Source: JAOEGB01 sp041262585 | Lineage (GTDB): Bacteria; Actinomycetota; Actinomycetes; Streptosporangiales; Streptosporangiaceae | Assembly: GCF_041262585.1 (NCBI RefSeq) | Contig: NZ_JBGCBZ010000016.1 | Span: forward strand, 124,001 to 188,000 | Direction of reading: 5' to 3' | DNA: 64,000 nt | In this document: positions 16,168 through 25,360 of the stretch, piece by piece | Position numbering within the stretch: position 1 is the first letter of the stretch | Layout of the letters: the number at the start of each line of letters is the position of its first letter | Position numbers and translations under genes: made by a program | The notes under the pieces: model-generated | The model's database searches: none | Told to the model about the DNA's origin: nothing | Seen by the model: only the letters and a program-made list of their open reading frames with translations

Positions 16168-16878
16168 TCAGGCGCTGGTCGGCGGTATTCGCATGACGTA
16201 CCCGACGCCGCGCAGGGTGTGGATCAGCCGCGGGTGGGCGTTGTCGAGCTTGCGCCGCAGCACGGAGACGTAGGACTCGACGATTCCGGCATCGCCGCGG
16301 AAGTCGTAGTCCCACACGTGGTCGAGGATCTGCGCCTTGGAGAGCACCCGCCCGGCGTTGGCCATGAAGTATCTCAGCAGCTTGAACTCCGTCGGCGACA
16401 GCGATACGGCGGAGCCCGCGCGCCACACCTCGTGGGAGTCCTCGTCCAGCTCGATGTCGGCGAAGGTCAGCCGGGGAGCGACAGCCATCGGGTCGCCACT
16501 CGTACGGCGGAGCACGGCCCTGATCCGGGCGACCACCTCTTCGAGGCTGAACGGCTTCGTCACGTAGTCGTCGCCTCCGAGGGTCAGGCCGCGGACCTTG
16601 TCCTCTGTCGCGTCCCTCGCGGTGAGGAAGACCACAGGGGTGTGGGTGCCGCCACCGCGCAGCCTGCGCACGATGTCGAAGCCGTCCATGTCGGGCAGCA
16701 TGACATCGAGGACGATCAGGTCCGGCCGGTGGCGCTGGGCCGCCGTGACCGCCGCGTTTCCGCTGGAGGCGGTGTCCACGTCGAATCCCGCGAACCGGAG
16801 GCTCGCGGCCAGCAGTTCCAGAATGTTCGGTTCGTCCTCGACGATGAGCAGCCGGGCTTTCGGAGATGCGTTGACCAT
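16168..16878 (-). CDS. OmpR-family response regulator
   Basis: 236 residues: receiver (acidic E14-D15, predicted phospho-acceptor D58 in LIVLDVMLPDMDG, VTKPFSLEEV) and a winged helix (LSPTEFKLLRYFMANAGRVLSKAQILDHVWDYDF). It is intact and closely resembles the broken regulator immediately downstream. Its own kinase seems to be the truncated sensor starting 5 bp after its stop, so it is probably an orphan now. I start at the ATG at 16878. It lies 13 bp after lhgO on the same strand. Confidence 0.88.
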   Translation of the reverse strand: MVNASPKARLLIVEDEPNILELLAASLRFAGFDVDTASSGNAAVTAAQRHRPDLIVLDVMLPDMDGFDIVRRLRGGGTHTPVVFLTARDATEDKVRGLTLGGDDYVTKPFSLEEVVARIRAVLRRTSGDPMAVAPRLTFADIELDEDSHEVWRAGSAVSLSPTEFKLLRYFMANAGRVLSKAQILDHVWDYDFRGDAGIVESYVSVLRRKLDNAHPRLIHTLRGVGYVMRIPPTSA

Positions 16879-16891
16879 GGCAGGTAGCACT

Positions 16892-18082
16892 CTAGAACGT
16901 CCCTGGTAAGCGAACCGTTAACGCGATATGCCGGGCAATCGCCAGACTGGAGGTCGCGGCGGGCGACGGGGCGTTCCTGACCAGGACGATCGGCCCGTGC
17001 GCGTCGATCGCGAAGTCGTCGAGCAGCCGCCCGTCCCTGGCCACCGCCTGTGCCCGCACACCTCCCTCCGTCCTGACGATGTCTTTGGCGGTCAGCGCGG
17101 GCACGTAGCGCCGCGCCGCCGACAGGAAGGCCCTGCGCGCCAGCGAGCCGTACACCTCCTTGACACCGGTCCGCCAGTGCGTCGCCGCCATCCGGCGGGT
17201 GCCCGGCCAGGTGAGGATCTGGCGCAGGTCCCTGAGTGAGATCTCGCGCCACGAGTAGCCCTCCAGTGCCAGGGCCAACACCGCGTTCGGCCCGACCAGC
17301 ACCTCCCCGTCGATCCGGCGGGTCAGGTGGACGCCGAGGAACGGGTAGCGGGGGTCCGGCACCGGGTAGATCAGCCCCCGGACCATGCCCTTCGCCGTTT
17401 CGGTCAGCCGGTAGTACTCACCCCTGAAGGGGACTATCCGCACATCACCGCCCGCCTTGGCCATGGCGGCCACCCGGTCGGTCCCGAGCCCCGCGCAGGA
17501 GATCACCCGGTCGAACCTGAACCGGGCAGTCCCCGCCAGCACCTCCACACCCCCCGGCGTCTCCCGCAGTGCCCGGACCGGGTGCGAGAGCCGTACCGAC
17601 CCGCCCGTTTCCTCCACGTCGGCGGCGAAGCGGCGCGCTACGGCGCGGAAGTCGGTGATAGCTGTGTGCGGCGAGTGAACCGCCCCCACGCCGACCGCGT
17701 CCGGTTCGATCTCCCGCAGGCCGAGCGCGTCGAGCTCGGCGATGCCCGGCACCCCGTTCTCCCTGGCCCGGTCGGCGATCCGGCGCAGCCCGTCCCGCTC
17801 CGCGCGGGTCGAGGCGATGACCAGCTTGCCGACCTCCTCATAGGGCAGCCGGTGCTCGGAGCAGTACTCCCTCAGCATCGCCATGCCGTCCCGGCAGAGC
17901 GTCGCCTTGAGCGAACCGGGCGTGTAGTAGATCCCGGCGTGGACCACGCCGCTGTTGTGCCCGGTCTGGTGGGCCGCGACCTCGGCCTCCTTGTCGAGCA
18001 CGGTCACCTCGGCGCCCGTACGCGCCATCTCCCGGGCCACCGCCAGACCCAGGATCCCCGCGCCGATGATCCCGATCTTCAT
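16892..18082 (-). CDS. lhgO: L-2-hydroxyglutarate oxidase
   Basis: 396 residues. N-terminal FAD motif IGIIGAGILGLAVAREMARTGAEVTVLDKE, then the family-typical AAHQTGHNSGVVHAGIYYTPGSLKATLC. The C-terminus is ALTAKDIVRTEGGVRAQAV...LVRNAPSPAATSSLAIARHI. These match LhgO, which oxidises L-2-hydroxyglutarate to 2-oxoglutarate and passes electrons to the membrane quinone pool or oxygen. It is the upstream member of a run with the response regulator 13 bp downstream, so co-transcription is possible; a functional link is not implied. Confidence 0.9.
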   Translation of the reverse strand: MKIGIIGAGILGLAVAREMARTGAEVTVLDKEAEVAAHQTGHNSGVVHAGIYYTPGSLKATLCRDGMAMLREYCSEHRLPYEEVGKLVIASTRAERDGLRRIADRARENGVPGIAELDALGLREIEPDAVGVGAVHSPHTAITDFRAVARRFAADVEETGGSVRLSHPVRALRETPGGVEVLAGTARFRFDRVISCAGLGTDRVAAMAKAGGDVRIVPFRGEYYRLTETAKGMVRGLIYPVPDPRYPFLGVHLTRRIDGEVLVGPNAVLALALEGYSWREISLRDLRQILTWPGTRRMAATHWRTGVKEVYGSLARRAFLSAARRYVPALTAKDIVRTEGGVRAQAVARDGRLLDDFAIDAHGPIVLVRNAPSPAATSSLAIARHIALTVRLPGTF

Positions 18083-18175
18083 GTCAGTACGGCGGACAGG
18101 CGGTCAAGTGTGGGCACCATGTCCGCCATTGTCTCGCAGTCGTAGATTTCCACGACGCGTCAATTCCCCCAGGTA

Positions 18176-19122
18176 TCAGAAGGGCGGGATGTCCGTTTCC
18201 GGGTCTGCACGACAGTCGCCGGGCAAAGACCGTTCACCCGACGGCCGTTCACCGACCGAAGGGGCCTCACCGGGCGGAGCCTGTTCTTTATTCGGAGGGT
18301 CGTTGCCGGGCTGAGGCCGTGATTCCATCCACAGCGGGCCGTATTCCCAGGTGGAGGGCAGTGGAAGGTCGTTTTCCGACACGGTCTCCGAAGTGGCCGG
18401 GATGGCCTGGGTGATCGGTTCGGGGAGGGGTTCGGTGATGGGTGGTGGTGTGACCGGGTAGTGGTGGCCGGTGCGGCTGATCCAGGTGAGGTGGCCGGGT
18501 TGGGTTGGATGACGCGCCAGCCGTGGTCGCGGAGGTCGTGGTCGTGTGCGCAGGCGGCGCCGAGGTTGGCGTCGGTGGTCGGTCCGCCGTGGCCGTGCTG
18601 GTGGGTGTGGTCCAGCTCTGATCGGCTGGCGGGGGCGCGGCAGCCGGGGTAGGTGCAGACGCGGTCGCGTCCCCCGTCCCGCGTGCCATCGGAGGCGTCG
18701 ATGCTGTCCGCACTCCAGCCAGTCATGAAAAACAGAGCGCGGGCTTTATCGATGACCCCCACCGCAAGGGCCCGGTGGACGGCGGGAAGGCGGGTCGACA
18801 GATCATAAGCGAAAACGTATTCACGCTCGGCGGCGCGGCGGGTCAACACCAGCGCGGCCCGGATCTCATCGGCGGAGTATTTGTCCGGGCGCGGCATTTT
18901 CTTCATATCGCACGGGGACGGCTCATACAGGCCGACTTCGGCCATGACGGCGGCTTTGCGGGCTTGGACGTGCGCTTCGAGCCGGGCGTAGGCTTGCAGC
19001 ACCAGCACCGCGTCGTAGCCGCTCAACCGGGCGACATCCAACCCGTCCAGGACGGCGGCCAGCCCAGGACCGGGCGCCATCCGCGCCAGCCCTTCGGGGA
19101 TTCGCTGCCGTTCGACAATCAC
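18176..19122 (-). pseudogene. Decayed DUF222/HNH endonuclease-family gene
   Basis: The N-terminal ~145 residues match the DUF222 helical region (LSGYDAVLVLQAYARLEAHVQARKAAVMAEV...). They jump within about 20 residues to the HNH motif RDRVCTYPGC...SELDHTHQHGHGGPTTDANLGAACAHDH, so a middle section of perhaps 200 residues is missing. After GWRVIQPNP the reading frame is wrong. One extra C near 18494-18499 would restore the family tail (PGHLTWISRTGHHYPVTPPP... ending DIPPF at 18176). DUF222/HNH genes are multi-copy and recombination-prone in actinomycetes. This copy is unlikely to be functional. Confidence 0.75.
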
Positions 19123-19447
19123 ACGGTAAAACTACCAACCACCACCGACAAAAACGCCCCGCGATAACGCCGCCAATTCCCGTCAATCGCCGCCAATTTG
19201 GCGGCCGATCAGAGAATCGCCTGCCGTACCAAATTGGCCTTAGCCCTCCCAAAAGACATATGTTTGCTATTTCCCCCGCAGCACCTCGCCTTGCAGCGAC
19301 TCCCTCCCGCAGCGCCTGCGCCGCGGCGGCGACCCGGCGCTCCTTCTTGGAAGAAAACGAGTCGCCTCCGACGGACCAGTCACCCACAGCATGCGACACG
19401 GATAGACATGGCCGCAGAGAGACCAGGAGATCGAACTTCTGTTCGGT
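19123..19447. other. AT-richer intergenic region with repeated GCCGCCAATT motifs
   Basis: No credible gene. CGCCGCCAATT occurs at 19168-19178 and again at 19188-19198 (20-bp period). The second copy is half of a perfect 17-bp palindrome GCCGCCAA-T-TTGGCGGC (19189-19205). Base composition is noticeably less GC-rich than the neighbours, suggesting regulatory or recently inserted DNA. Confidence 0.5.
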
Positions 19448-19822
19448 ATGGTGATATCTGTGTACATGCCACCGGGATGGCCGTCGGAGGTCCGGCCGCC
19501 GGGTAGCCCTGACTGGGAGACCTCGGCCGTGGCATGGTTGCTCGACGCCGTGCCGCCGGACTACCGCGCCTACGAGGTGCTGCGCCGTCACCCGCTCGCG
19601 CTGGCCCGGATGGCGAGGCAGCATGTCCAGGCGTCGATCGAGGCGGCTCGGGACGGCTACCGCGGAGCCGCCGTCGACCTTAAAGAACACCTCCCTCCCC
19701 ATGCCATCGAAGCCGTCCTGGAGACCTACCGTCGCGAAGGTCCCCGTCTCGTAGGGCTCGGCAAGTCGATCGAGTTGGTCGAGCGCGCCCTGCGTGGCGA
19801 GCATTTCGTCGAGAGGCTCTGA
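19448..19822 (+). CDS. Conserved hypothetical protein
   Basis: 124 residues, soluble and mostly helical: PDWETSAVAWLLDAVPPDYRAYEVLRRHPLALARMARQHVQASIEAARDGYR...PPHAIEAVLETYRREGPRL. The wording is like a small uncharacterised actinobacterial family of about 120 residues. No catalytic motif is visible. No clear ribosome site precedes 19448; an in-frame ATG at 19466 is an alternative. It converges on the large membrane protein 8 bp away. Confidence 0.65.
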   Translation: MVISVYMPPGWPSEVRPPGSPDWETSAVAWLLDAVPPDYRAYEVLRRHPLALARMARQHVQASIEAARDGYRGAAVDLKEHLPPHAIEAVLETYRREGPRLVGLGKSIELVERALRGEHFVERL

Positions 19823-19830
19823 CTGCGTGA

Positions 19831-22497
19831 CTAGTGGAGAGCTCGGATACCGTCCCGGATCCGGCGAATGTCCTTCAGGCGGGCTTCGTAGGTAGCCCCG
19901 ACGAGGAGCAGCACCAGGCCGCCCGCCGCCATCGGCACCCACCGTGGCACAGCCGTCACAAGCTGGGTGATCCAGGGCGCGAGTTCGTGTACGGCAACGG
20001 CGGCGAGTGTGAACCCACCGAGCACGGCGGGCGCCTGAAGCCGGAATCTCCCACCTGCCAGCAGGATCGCGAGAGAAGCCAGCCCGAGCGTCAAGGGGCG
20101 GATCCAGCCTTCCGGCTGGGCGTAGACCACCAGGAGGCTCGGCCCCAAGGAGAACGCGAGGCCAGAGCCGTAGGACAGCCACGACGACTCTCGCGCCCGC
20201 AACCAGCCGATCACCAGCAGCACGAGAGAGAACGGCACCGTGTAGGCCTCTACGACGTCGACCCCGTCCGCGAAGAGACGGGTCCAACTGGCCGACAGCA
20301 GGAAGCCGGTGCCGACATACCCGGCCACTCGCCGGTCCTTCAGCAGTGCCGTACCAAGACCGAGGACGCCGGCCACGGCACAGGCGAGGCTGAACATCCG
20401 CAGGTCGGGGACGAGAAGCAATCCGGCCAACCCGAGCACATATCCCGAGATCTCCACGGCAACCCGTGGACCCGTCTTGAGCAACGGCGCGACGACTCCG
20501 GCCACGCAGGCCACTCCAAGGAGGACGAAGGTGACGAATCGCGAGTCGAGGTCGGCGGCGAGCCACGCTGCGACCGCCTCGCTGCCGGCGAGCAACGTGG
20601 CCGTCGCAGCCGAGCCGGTGCGTACGACCGTCGCCGCCGAGCCGGTGCGTACGGCGGCCGGCATCAGGGCGGCCAAGGCGGTCACGGCGGCCGTCACAGC
20701 GAGGACGCCGAGCACGATCAGGGTCGCCGGCTCTGACACGAGGGCCCACGCGCACGCTTCCATCGCCGCCGCGAGCGCGAGAACGCCCACCGCGGCGGCC
20801 CTCGCGCTTACGGTGGCCCTCGTCGAGATCGCGGCGAGAGAGGCTGCCAGCACGAGCTGTACGGCAATCGCCGCGGCATAGGGCAGGTTCAGCGCGACTG
20901 GACAGACGGCCACGGTCACCACGCCCAGGGCGAATGCGACCGCGAGCAGCACCTTCCGCCATTGGACCGGCTGATCGGCCTGGTCCGGCTTGCCGTCCTG
21001 CCGTTCCACTGGCTGTCCGGGAAGAGGTAACAGCGTCACGACGGCGCAGGCGAGCGCGAACACCGCCAGCACGACCAGCTCGGGTCCGGCGACCACCCAC
21101 TCGGCGGCCGTGCCCGCCGGGTCCATCCCGCCAGCGCCCATCCCTTTGGCGAGCATGACATCGCGAATGCCGCCGGTCCTAATGCCTTCCCAGACCCCCA
21201 GGTAACGCAGAGGCCCGACGAGGGCGTTCATCACCGGCGCCAGCACCGGCATCGCGGTCAGGCCCGCCGTGATCACAGCCGTTGTCGCCACTGCGCTGGC
21301 GACGGCCCGGAAAGCGGAACCCGCACGAGGCACGCCAGCCGAAGCCGTACCGGAAACGGGGGTACCCAGACCGGACGCTGCGCAGGAGGCGAGGACGGCC
21401 AACACCGCGACGACCAGGGCGGCGGCAGGCCCGGGAACGCCCGTCCAGCGGCTTTCCAAGACCACGCGCACAGGAGGAGCCAGCGCCGCGATCAGTGTGA
21501 CCGAGGACGCCGCCGCGAGTGCCGGCGACCAGGGCTTGGCCGCTCGGACGGCGATGAAGAGCGCGAGGGCCACGGCGACGACCAGTACGCCGCAGACTTT
21601 CAGCGCACCCGGCAAATCGTGCGTCTCCAGGGACTCCAGCACTCCGGCCGCCGCTCCGAGCGACCAGACGATGCCGAAGCAGATGGCGAGCGTCGTCCGT
21701 CGCCAGAGGACCCAGGCCGCCGCGTCGGCGGCGGCGGTGGCGATCAACGCCCAGAGCAGCCAGAGGACATGCCGATCAAAGGCCAAGACCGTCAGGGGAA
21801 ACTGCGCCAGCACGATCGCCACCGGGACGGGCAGCCTGAGCCGGCTGAACCGCCCGTACGCCCCGGACGACACGGCGACGACGGCGATCAGCCCGGCCGT
21901 ATAGTTCTGAGGATCTATGCCGTCGAGTCCGGCCACGCCGACCTGCCAGGCCGCATACCCGTCAAGGAACAGCAGAGCCAGGCCCAGCATGGACAGGGTC
22001 TCGGCGGTGGCGGCGAGACCGCGCGTACGCAAGAAGACCGGAGCGGCAAGGACAAGAGTGGTGAATCCGAGCAGGATCGCCGCGCGACCTCCGATGCCGA
22101 GGTGTCCCCAGCTCACCACCGTGAAGACGATCGCCGCCACGACGAGCAGGGTCCCGCCGAGCCCCAGCAGCAGGTTCTGTACGGCTTTCGCGGAAATGTC
22201 CTTCGGCCGCTCCTGAACCGGGATCGGGGCCGCCGGGAGTGCGCTCTCCCCTGGGGGCGGTGGCGATGCCGTCTCCGCGCGAGCGGCCCGCAGTGTGGCG
22301 AGAAGCTCCTCCCGCCTCGCGAGGAGTTGCGCCTCCCGCGTCCTGAGGTCGGCGAGCGCCACGTCCACCTGCCACAACTCGGCGGCCACGGGCCCGCCCA
22401 GCGGCAGGGCGCAGGCCGGGCAGGCGGCGCCCGGACCGATCGGACCGGTCAGCGGTTCGCCGCAATCCGGACACCGGGGGGAACCCTCGAATCGCAT
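19831..22497 (-). CDS. Large polytopic membrane protein, SCO7613-like
   Basis: About 888 residues. The N-terminus carries a zinc ribbon (CPDC...CPAC, about residues 9-30), then a short coiled coil (LRTREAQLLARREELLATLRAARAE). Twenty or more closely packed hydrophobic segments fill the rest, with no nucleotide-binding or transport motif I recognise. This architecture (zinc ribbon, helix, many TM spans) matches the uncharacterised actinobacterial SCO7613 C-terminal-domain membrane proteins. The ATG at 22497 gives a start right before the zinc ribbon; 22533 is an in-frame alternative. A 27-bp internal duplication sits at 20609-20653. Function unknown. Confidence 0.75.
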   Translation of the reverse strand: MRFEGSPRCPDCGEPLTGPIGPGAACPACALPLGGPVAAELWQVDVALADLRTREAQLLARREELLATLRAARAETASPPPPGESALPAAPIPVQERPKDISAKAVQNLLLGLGGTLLVVAAIVFTVVSWGHLGIGGRAAILLGFTTLVLAAPVFLRTRGLAATAETLSMLGLALLFLDGYAAWQVGVAGLDGIDPQNYTAGLIAVVAVSSGAYGRFSRLRLPVPVAIVLAQFPLTVLAFDRHVLWLLWALIATAAADAAAWVLWRRTTLAICFGIVWSLGAAAGVLESLETHDLPGALKVCGVLVVAVALALFIAVRAAKPWSPALAAASSVTLIAALAPPVRVVLESRWTGVPGPAAALVVAVLAVLASCAASGLGTPVSGTASAGVPRAGSAFRAVASAVATTAVITAGLTAMPVLAPVMNALVGPLRYLGVWEGIRTGGIRDVMLAKGMGAGGMDPAGTAAEWVVAGPELVVLAVFALACAVVTLLPLPGQPVERQDGKPDQADQPVQWRKVLLAVAFALGVVTVAVCPVALNLPYAAAIAVQLVLAASLAAISTRATVSARAAAVGVLALAAAMEACAWALVSEPATLIVLGVLAVTAAVTALAALMPAAVRTGSAATVVRTGSAATATLLAGSEAVAAWLAADLDSRFVTFVLLGVACVAGVVAPLLKTGPRVAVEISGYVLGLAGLLLVPDLRMFSLACAVAGVLGLGTALLKDRRVAGYVGTGFLLSASWTRLFADGVDVVEAYTVPFSLVLLVIGWLRARESSWLSYGSGLAFSLGPSLLVVYAQPEGWIRPLTLGLASLAILLAGGRFRLQAPAVLGGFTLAAVAVHELAPWITQLVTAVPRWVPMAAGGLVLLLVGATYEARLKDIRRIRDGIRALH
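20609..20653. repeat. In-frame 27-bp-period duplication in the SCO7613-like gene
   Basis: GCCGAGCCGGTGCGTACG occurs at 20609-20626 and again at 20636-20653. The 27-bp period keeps frame and doubles a V-R-T-G-S-A-A-T peptide inside a loop between membrane segments. Confidence 0.8.
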
Positions 22498-22679
22498 GCC
22501 AGAACGATCTCGCAGTCTGATCATCGTCGCCATGCGTCGAGCTACTTAGTTACTCATAAGTACGTGCTTCACCACTCCTTCCCAACGCGAGATCGCCGGA
22601 TGTGGCGGTCTCACCCCACGGTGATTTCCGCACAAATCGGGCATAAGGCCCAATGGGTCAATCGATCGGAGGTGCACTG

Positions 22680-23114
22680 ATGATCGGAGAGGGAGCCAGC
22701 AAGAAGGCTCGGGATGTCATGCATCAAGGGGCCGAGTGCATAGGAGAGCACGACACCCTCCGCAGAGCGGCGCAAATGATGCGCGATCTGAATGTCGGCT
22801 CGTTGCCGATCTGCGGAGACGACGACCGTCTCAAGGGGATCATCACCGACCGCGACATCGTGGTGAAGTGCCTGGCCGAAGGCGGGGACGTCAACCAGGC
22901 CACGGCGGGCGAGCTCGCCCGGGGGCTGGTGTGGGTGGACGCCGACACCAGCGTCGAGGAAGCGCTGGTCAAGATGGAGGAGAACCAGATCAAGCGAATG
23001 CCCGTGATCGAGAATCACCGCATCGTCGGAATGATCAGTGAGGCCGACCTGGCCAAGGAACTGCCCGACAGCAAGCTGGCCGAGTTCGTCCACCGCGTGT
23101 ACGCGCGGGCCTGA
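22680..23114 (+). CDS. Tandem CBS-domain protein
   Basis: 144 residues comprising two CBS domains (KKARDVMHQGAECIGEHDTLRRAAQMMRDLNVGSLPICGDDDRLKGIITDRDIV; ARGLVWVDADTSVEEALVKMEENQIKRMPVIENHRIVGMISEADLAK). Stand-alone CBS pairs bind adenine nucleotides or act as dormancy/stress proteins such as Hrp1 in mycobacteria; the ligand here is unknown. I choose the ATG at 22680, 6 nt after GGAGGT (22668-22673), over the in-frame ATG at 22653. It diverges from the large membrane protein. Confidence 0.88.
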   Translation: MIGEGASKKARDVMHQGAECIGEHDTLRRAAQMMRDLNVGSLPICGDDDRLKGIITDRDIVVKCLAEGGDVNQATAGELARGLVWVDADTSVEEALVKMEENQIKRMPVIENHRIVGMISEADLAKELPDSKLAEFVHRVYARA

Positions 23115-23149
23115 CAGCCAAGACGGACGGCGAGAGCCGCGAGACCGGC

Positions 23150-23210
23150 TCAGCGGGCGGTTCGCGAGGCGATGGAAGGATCAGCGGGCGGTTCGCCAGG
23201 CGATGAAGGA
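23150..23210. repeat. Imperfect 31/30-bp tandem duplication of a gene end
   Basis: The segment TCAGCGGGCGGTTCGC-(G/C)AGGCGATG(G)AAGGA is present at 23150-23180 and again at 23181-23210. The second copy encodes the last residues and stop of the anchored propeller-like protein. The first is a redundant copy just beyond that stop. Confidence 0.8.
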
Positions 23211-24284
23211 GATGATGCCGATCGCCCCCACCGCGACCCCGACCCATAAGGCGATCATCGAAACCGGAAGGCCGTCATCGGCCTCCCGCGACGCCGCGGC
23301 CGGATGGGGGGTGGTGCCGGGCTTCGCCGTACGTGACACGGAGTTCCCGGGGGGTTGCGCGGACTCGGCGGCGGCCGAGGGGGACGGATGGGCGCGGGCC
23401 TCGGCGTGGAGGGGCACCTCGTAGACGGGGCTGCCCGCGCCCTCCGAGCCGGTGAGCAGGGCCTTTCCATCGCGCGTGTAGGCAATCGACTCGGCCTGGT
23501 TCAAAGCGGGCATGGTGACGTGCGCGATCACCTGGCCGGGCGAGCGGTAGACCGTCGCCGAGAAGTACGTGCGGATCACGAAGCTTGACCCGTCCGGAGC
23601 GTAGGCGGCGTCGGTGGCCATGATGGGGGCCGGGCCGACACGGCGGAGGACGTTCACCCTGTCAGCACTGAGTTTCGCCGGCGCCCTGTAGACGGACCCG
23701 GAGAACTCCTTGCTCACGATGTAGACCCTGCCGGTGCGCGGATCCACCATCATCCCCTCGGCGTTGCGGGCGCCGTTCTCGTAGCGGAAGCGGTAGCGCG
23801 TCGCCGGGAGAGTCGCGCTGGCGATGGTCCGGGGCTCCATGATCTTGTATACCGAGACGTCGGACCACGCGCCTTCGAGGTTGTCGCCGATGTCGGCGAT
23901 CCACAGGACGCCGCGGCCCGTCTGCGGATCGACGGAGGACGCCATGGCCTCCCAGTCCCGCGCCACGGCTCCGGCGACCGTGAAGGTCGCGCGCGTGCGG
24001 CCGTCGAGGCCGACGGCGAAGAACCGCGGTCCGTCGCCACTGTCGTTGTGCGTGTAGACGATGCCGTCGTGGGTCGGAGAGACCGTGAGGCCGCTGGACT
24101 CGGTGATCCGCTTGTCCTTGAACGTGAAGAGCACCCGGTCGCCATCGGCTCGCGCGCTCGCCGGTGCCAAAGGGGCGAACGGGACCCAGAAAACCGACGC
24201 GACGGCCAGCAAGGACACCGTCAGCCAGGACACTCGCCTCACCGGTACCGCTTTCGCTCTTGAATTCCCCCACGAGGTCCCCAT
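23181..24284 (-). CDS. Secreted, membrane-anchored beta-propeller-like protein of unknown function
   Basis: About 367 residues from the ATG at 24284. A signal peptide (VRRVSWLTVSLLAVASVFWVPFAPLAPASARA) is followed by a repetitive beta-rich ectodomain with propeller-like phrases (SGLTVSPTHDGIVYTHNDSGDGPRFFAVGLDG; VLWIADIGDN; AEGMMVDPRTGRVYIVSKE). Then come a Pro/Ser/Ala-rich stalk and a C-terminal membrane helix (SMIALWVGVAVGAIGIISFIAW) with a short basic tail. No sortase motif. Such proteins sit outside the cell; no ligand is apparent. Its last residues lie in a tandem duplication. Confidence 0.75.
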   Translation of the reverse strand: MGTSWGNSRAKAVPVRRVSWLTVSLLAVASVFWVPFAPLAPASARADGDRVLFTFKDKRITESSGLTVSPTHDGIVYTHNDSGDGPRFFAVGLDGRTRATFTVAGAVARDWEAMASSVDPQTGRGVLWIADIGDNLEGAWSDVSVYKIMEPRTIASATLPATRYRFRYENGARNAEGMMVDPRTGRVYIVSKEFSGSVYRAPAKLSADRVNVLRRVGPAPIMATDAAYAPDGSSFVIRTYFSATVYRSPGQVIAHVTMPALNQAESIAYTRDGKALLTGSEGAGSPVYEVPLHAEARAHPSPSAAAESAQPPGNSVSRTAKPGTTPHPAAASREADDGLPVSMIALWVGVAVGAIGIISFIAWRTAR

Positions 24285-24385
24285 GCGGCAATCATTCCCG
24301 ATGCCCGCCCCCCGCGCGCTGCGGCGCACACTGAGGAACTCCACCCGAAGCCCCGTCACGGACCCTCGTTCCATAGGGTGGCGGT

Positions 24386-25357
24386 ATGGAATATGGACAA
24401 CTTGGCCGCACGGGCCTCCAGGTCAGCAAGCTCTGCCTCGGCACGATGAACTTCGGGCCGGTGACCACCGAGGAGGACTCCTACGCGATCATGGATCGCG
24501 CCCACGAGCTCGGGATCAACTTCTTCGACACCGCCAACGTCTACGGCTGGGACGCGGGCAAGGGGCTCACCGAGCAGATCATCGGCCGTTGGTTCGCCAA
24601 GGGCGGCGGCCGCCGGGAGAAGACGGTCATCGCCACCAAGCTGTACGGCTCGATGGGCGACTGGCCGAACGACAACCTGCTGTCCGCGCTCAACATCAGG
24701 CGGGCCGCGGACGCCTCGCTGAAGCGCCTCCAGACCGACTACATCGACATCTACCAGGCCCACCACGTCGACCGGAACACCCCGTTCGACGAGTTCTGGG
24801 AGGCCATGGAGGTGCTCAGGCAGCAGGGCAAGATCCTGTACGTCGGCTCCTCGAACTTCGCCGGCTGGCACCTCGTCAAGGCCCAGGAGGCGGCCAAGCG
24901 GCGCAACTTCCTCGGCCTGGTCAGCGAGCAGTCGCACTACAACCTGCTCACCCGGACGGTCGAGCTGGAGGTGCTGCCCGCGGCCGAGGACTACGGCATC
25001 GGCGTGATCCCGTGGAGCCCCCTGGCGAGCGGCCTGCTCGGCGGCGTGCTCAGGAAGATCGAGAAGGGTCGCTCGGCCTCCAACCACATGGTGGCCCGGC
25101 TGGAGAAGCACCGCGACAAGATCGAGCAGTACGAGGCCTTCTGCGACGAGCTGGGCGAGGATCCGGCCAACGTCGGCCTCGCCTGGCTGCTCCACCAGCG
25201 GGCCGTCACCGCGCCGATCATTGGGCCGCGCACGATCGAGCAGCTCGACGGCGCGATCCGCGTCCTGGAGATCAAGCTGGACGAGAAGGCGCTCGCCCGT
25301 CTCGACGAGATCTTCCCGGGTCCCGGAGGCACCGCCCCCGAGGCGTACGCCTGGTAG
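24386..25357 (+). CDS. Aldo/keto reductase
   Basis: 323 residues of the AKR (beta/alpha)8 barrel. The catalytic tetrad is visible: Asp and Tyr in FFDTANVYG, Lys in IATKLYG, His in YQAHHVD. The C-terminal NADPH-binding segment (IIGPRTIEQLDGAIRVLEIKLDEKALARLDEIFPGPGG) is typical. It should reduce a carbonyl with NADPH; the substrate is not predictable and no pathway genes adjoin it. Confidence 0.9.
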   Translation: MEYGQLGRTGLQVSKLCLGTMNFGPVTTEEDSYAIMDRAHELGINFFDTANVYGWDAGKGLTEQIIGRWFAKGGGRREKTVIATKLYGSMGDWPNDNLLSALNIRRAADASLKRLQTDYIDIYQAHHVDRNTPFDEFWEAMEVLRQQGKILYVGSSNFAGWHLVKAQEAAKRRNFLGLVSEQSHYNLLTRTVELEVLPAAEDYGIGVIPWSPLASGLLGGVLRKIEKGRSASNHMVARLEKHRDKIEQYEAFCDELGEDPANVGLAWLLHQRAVTAPIIGPRTIEQLDGAIRVLEIKLDEKALARLDEIFPGPGGTAPEAYAW

Positions 25358-25360
25358 CCG

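Noticed and set aside
18923..21100. A 725-codon leftward open frame
   Set aside because: It is Arg/Gly/Ala-rich nonsense lying in an alternative frame of the SCO7613-like gene and crosses other genes; a GC-skew artefact.
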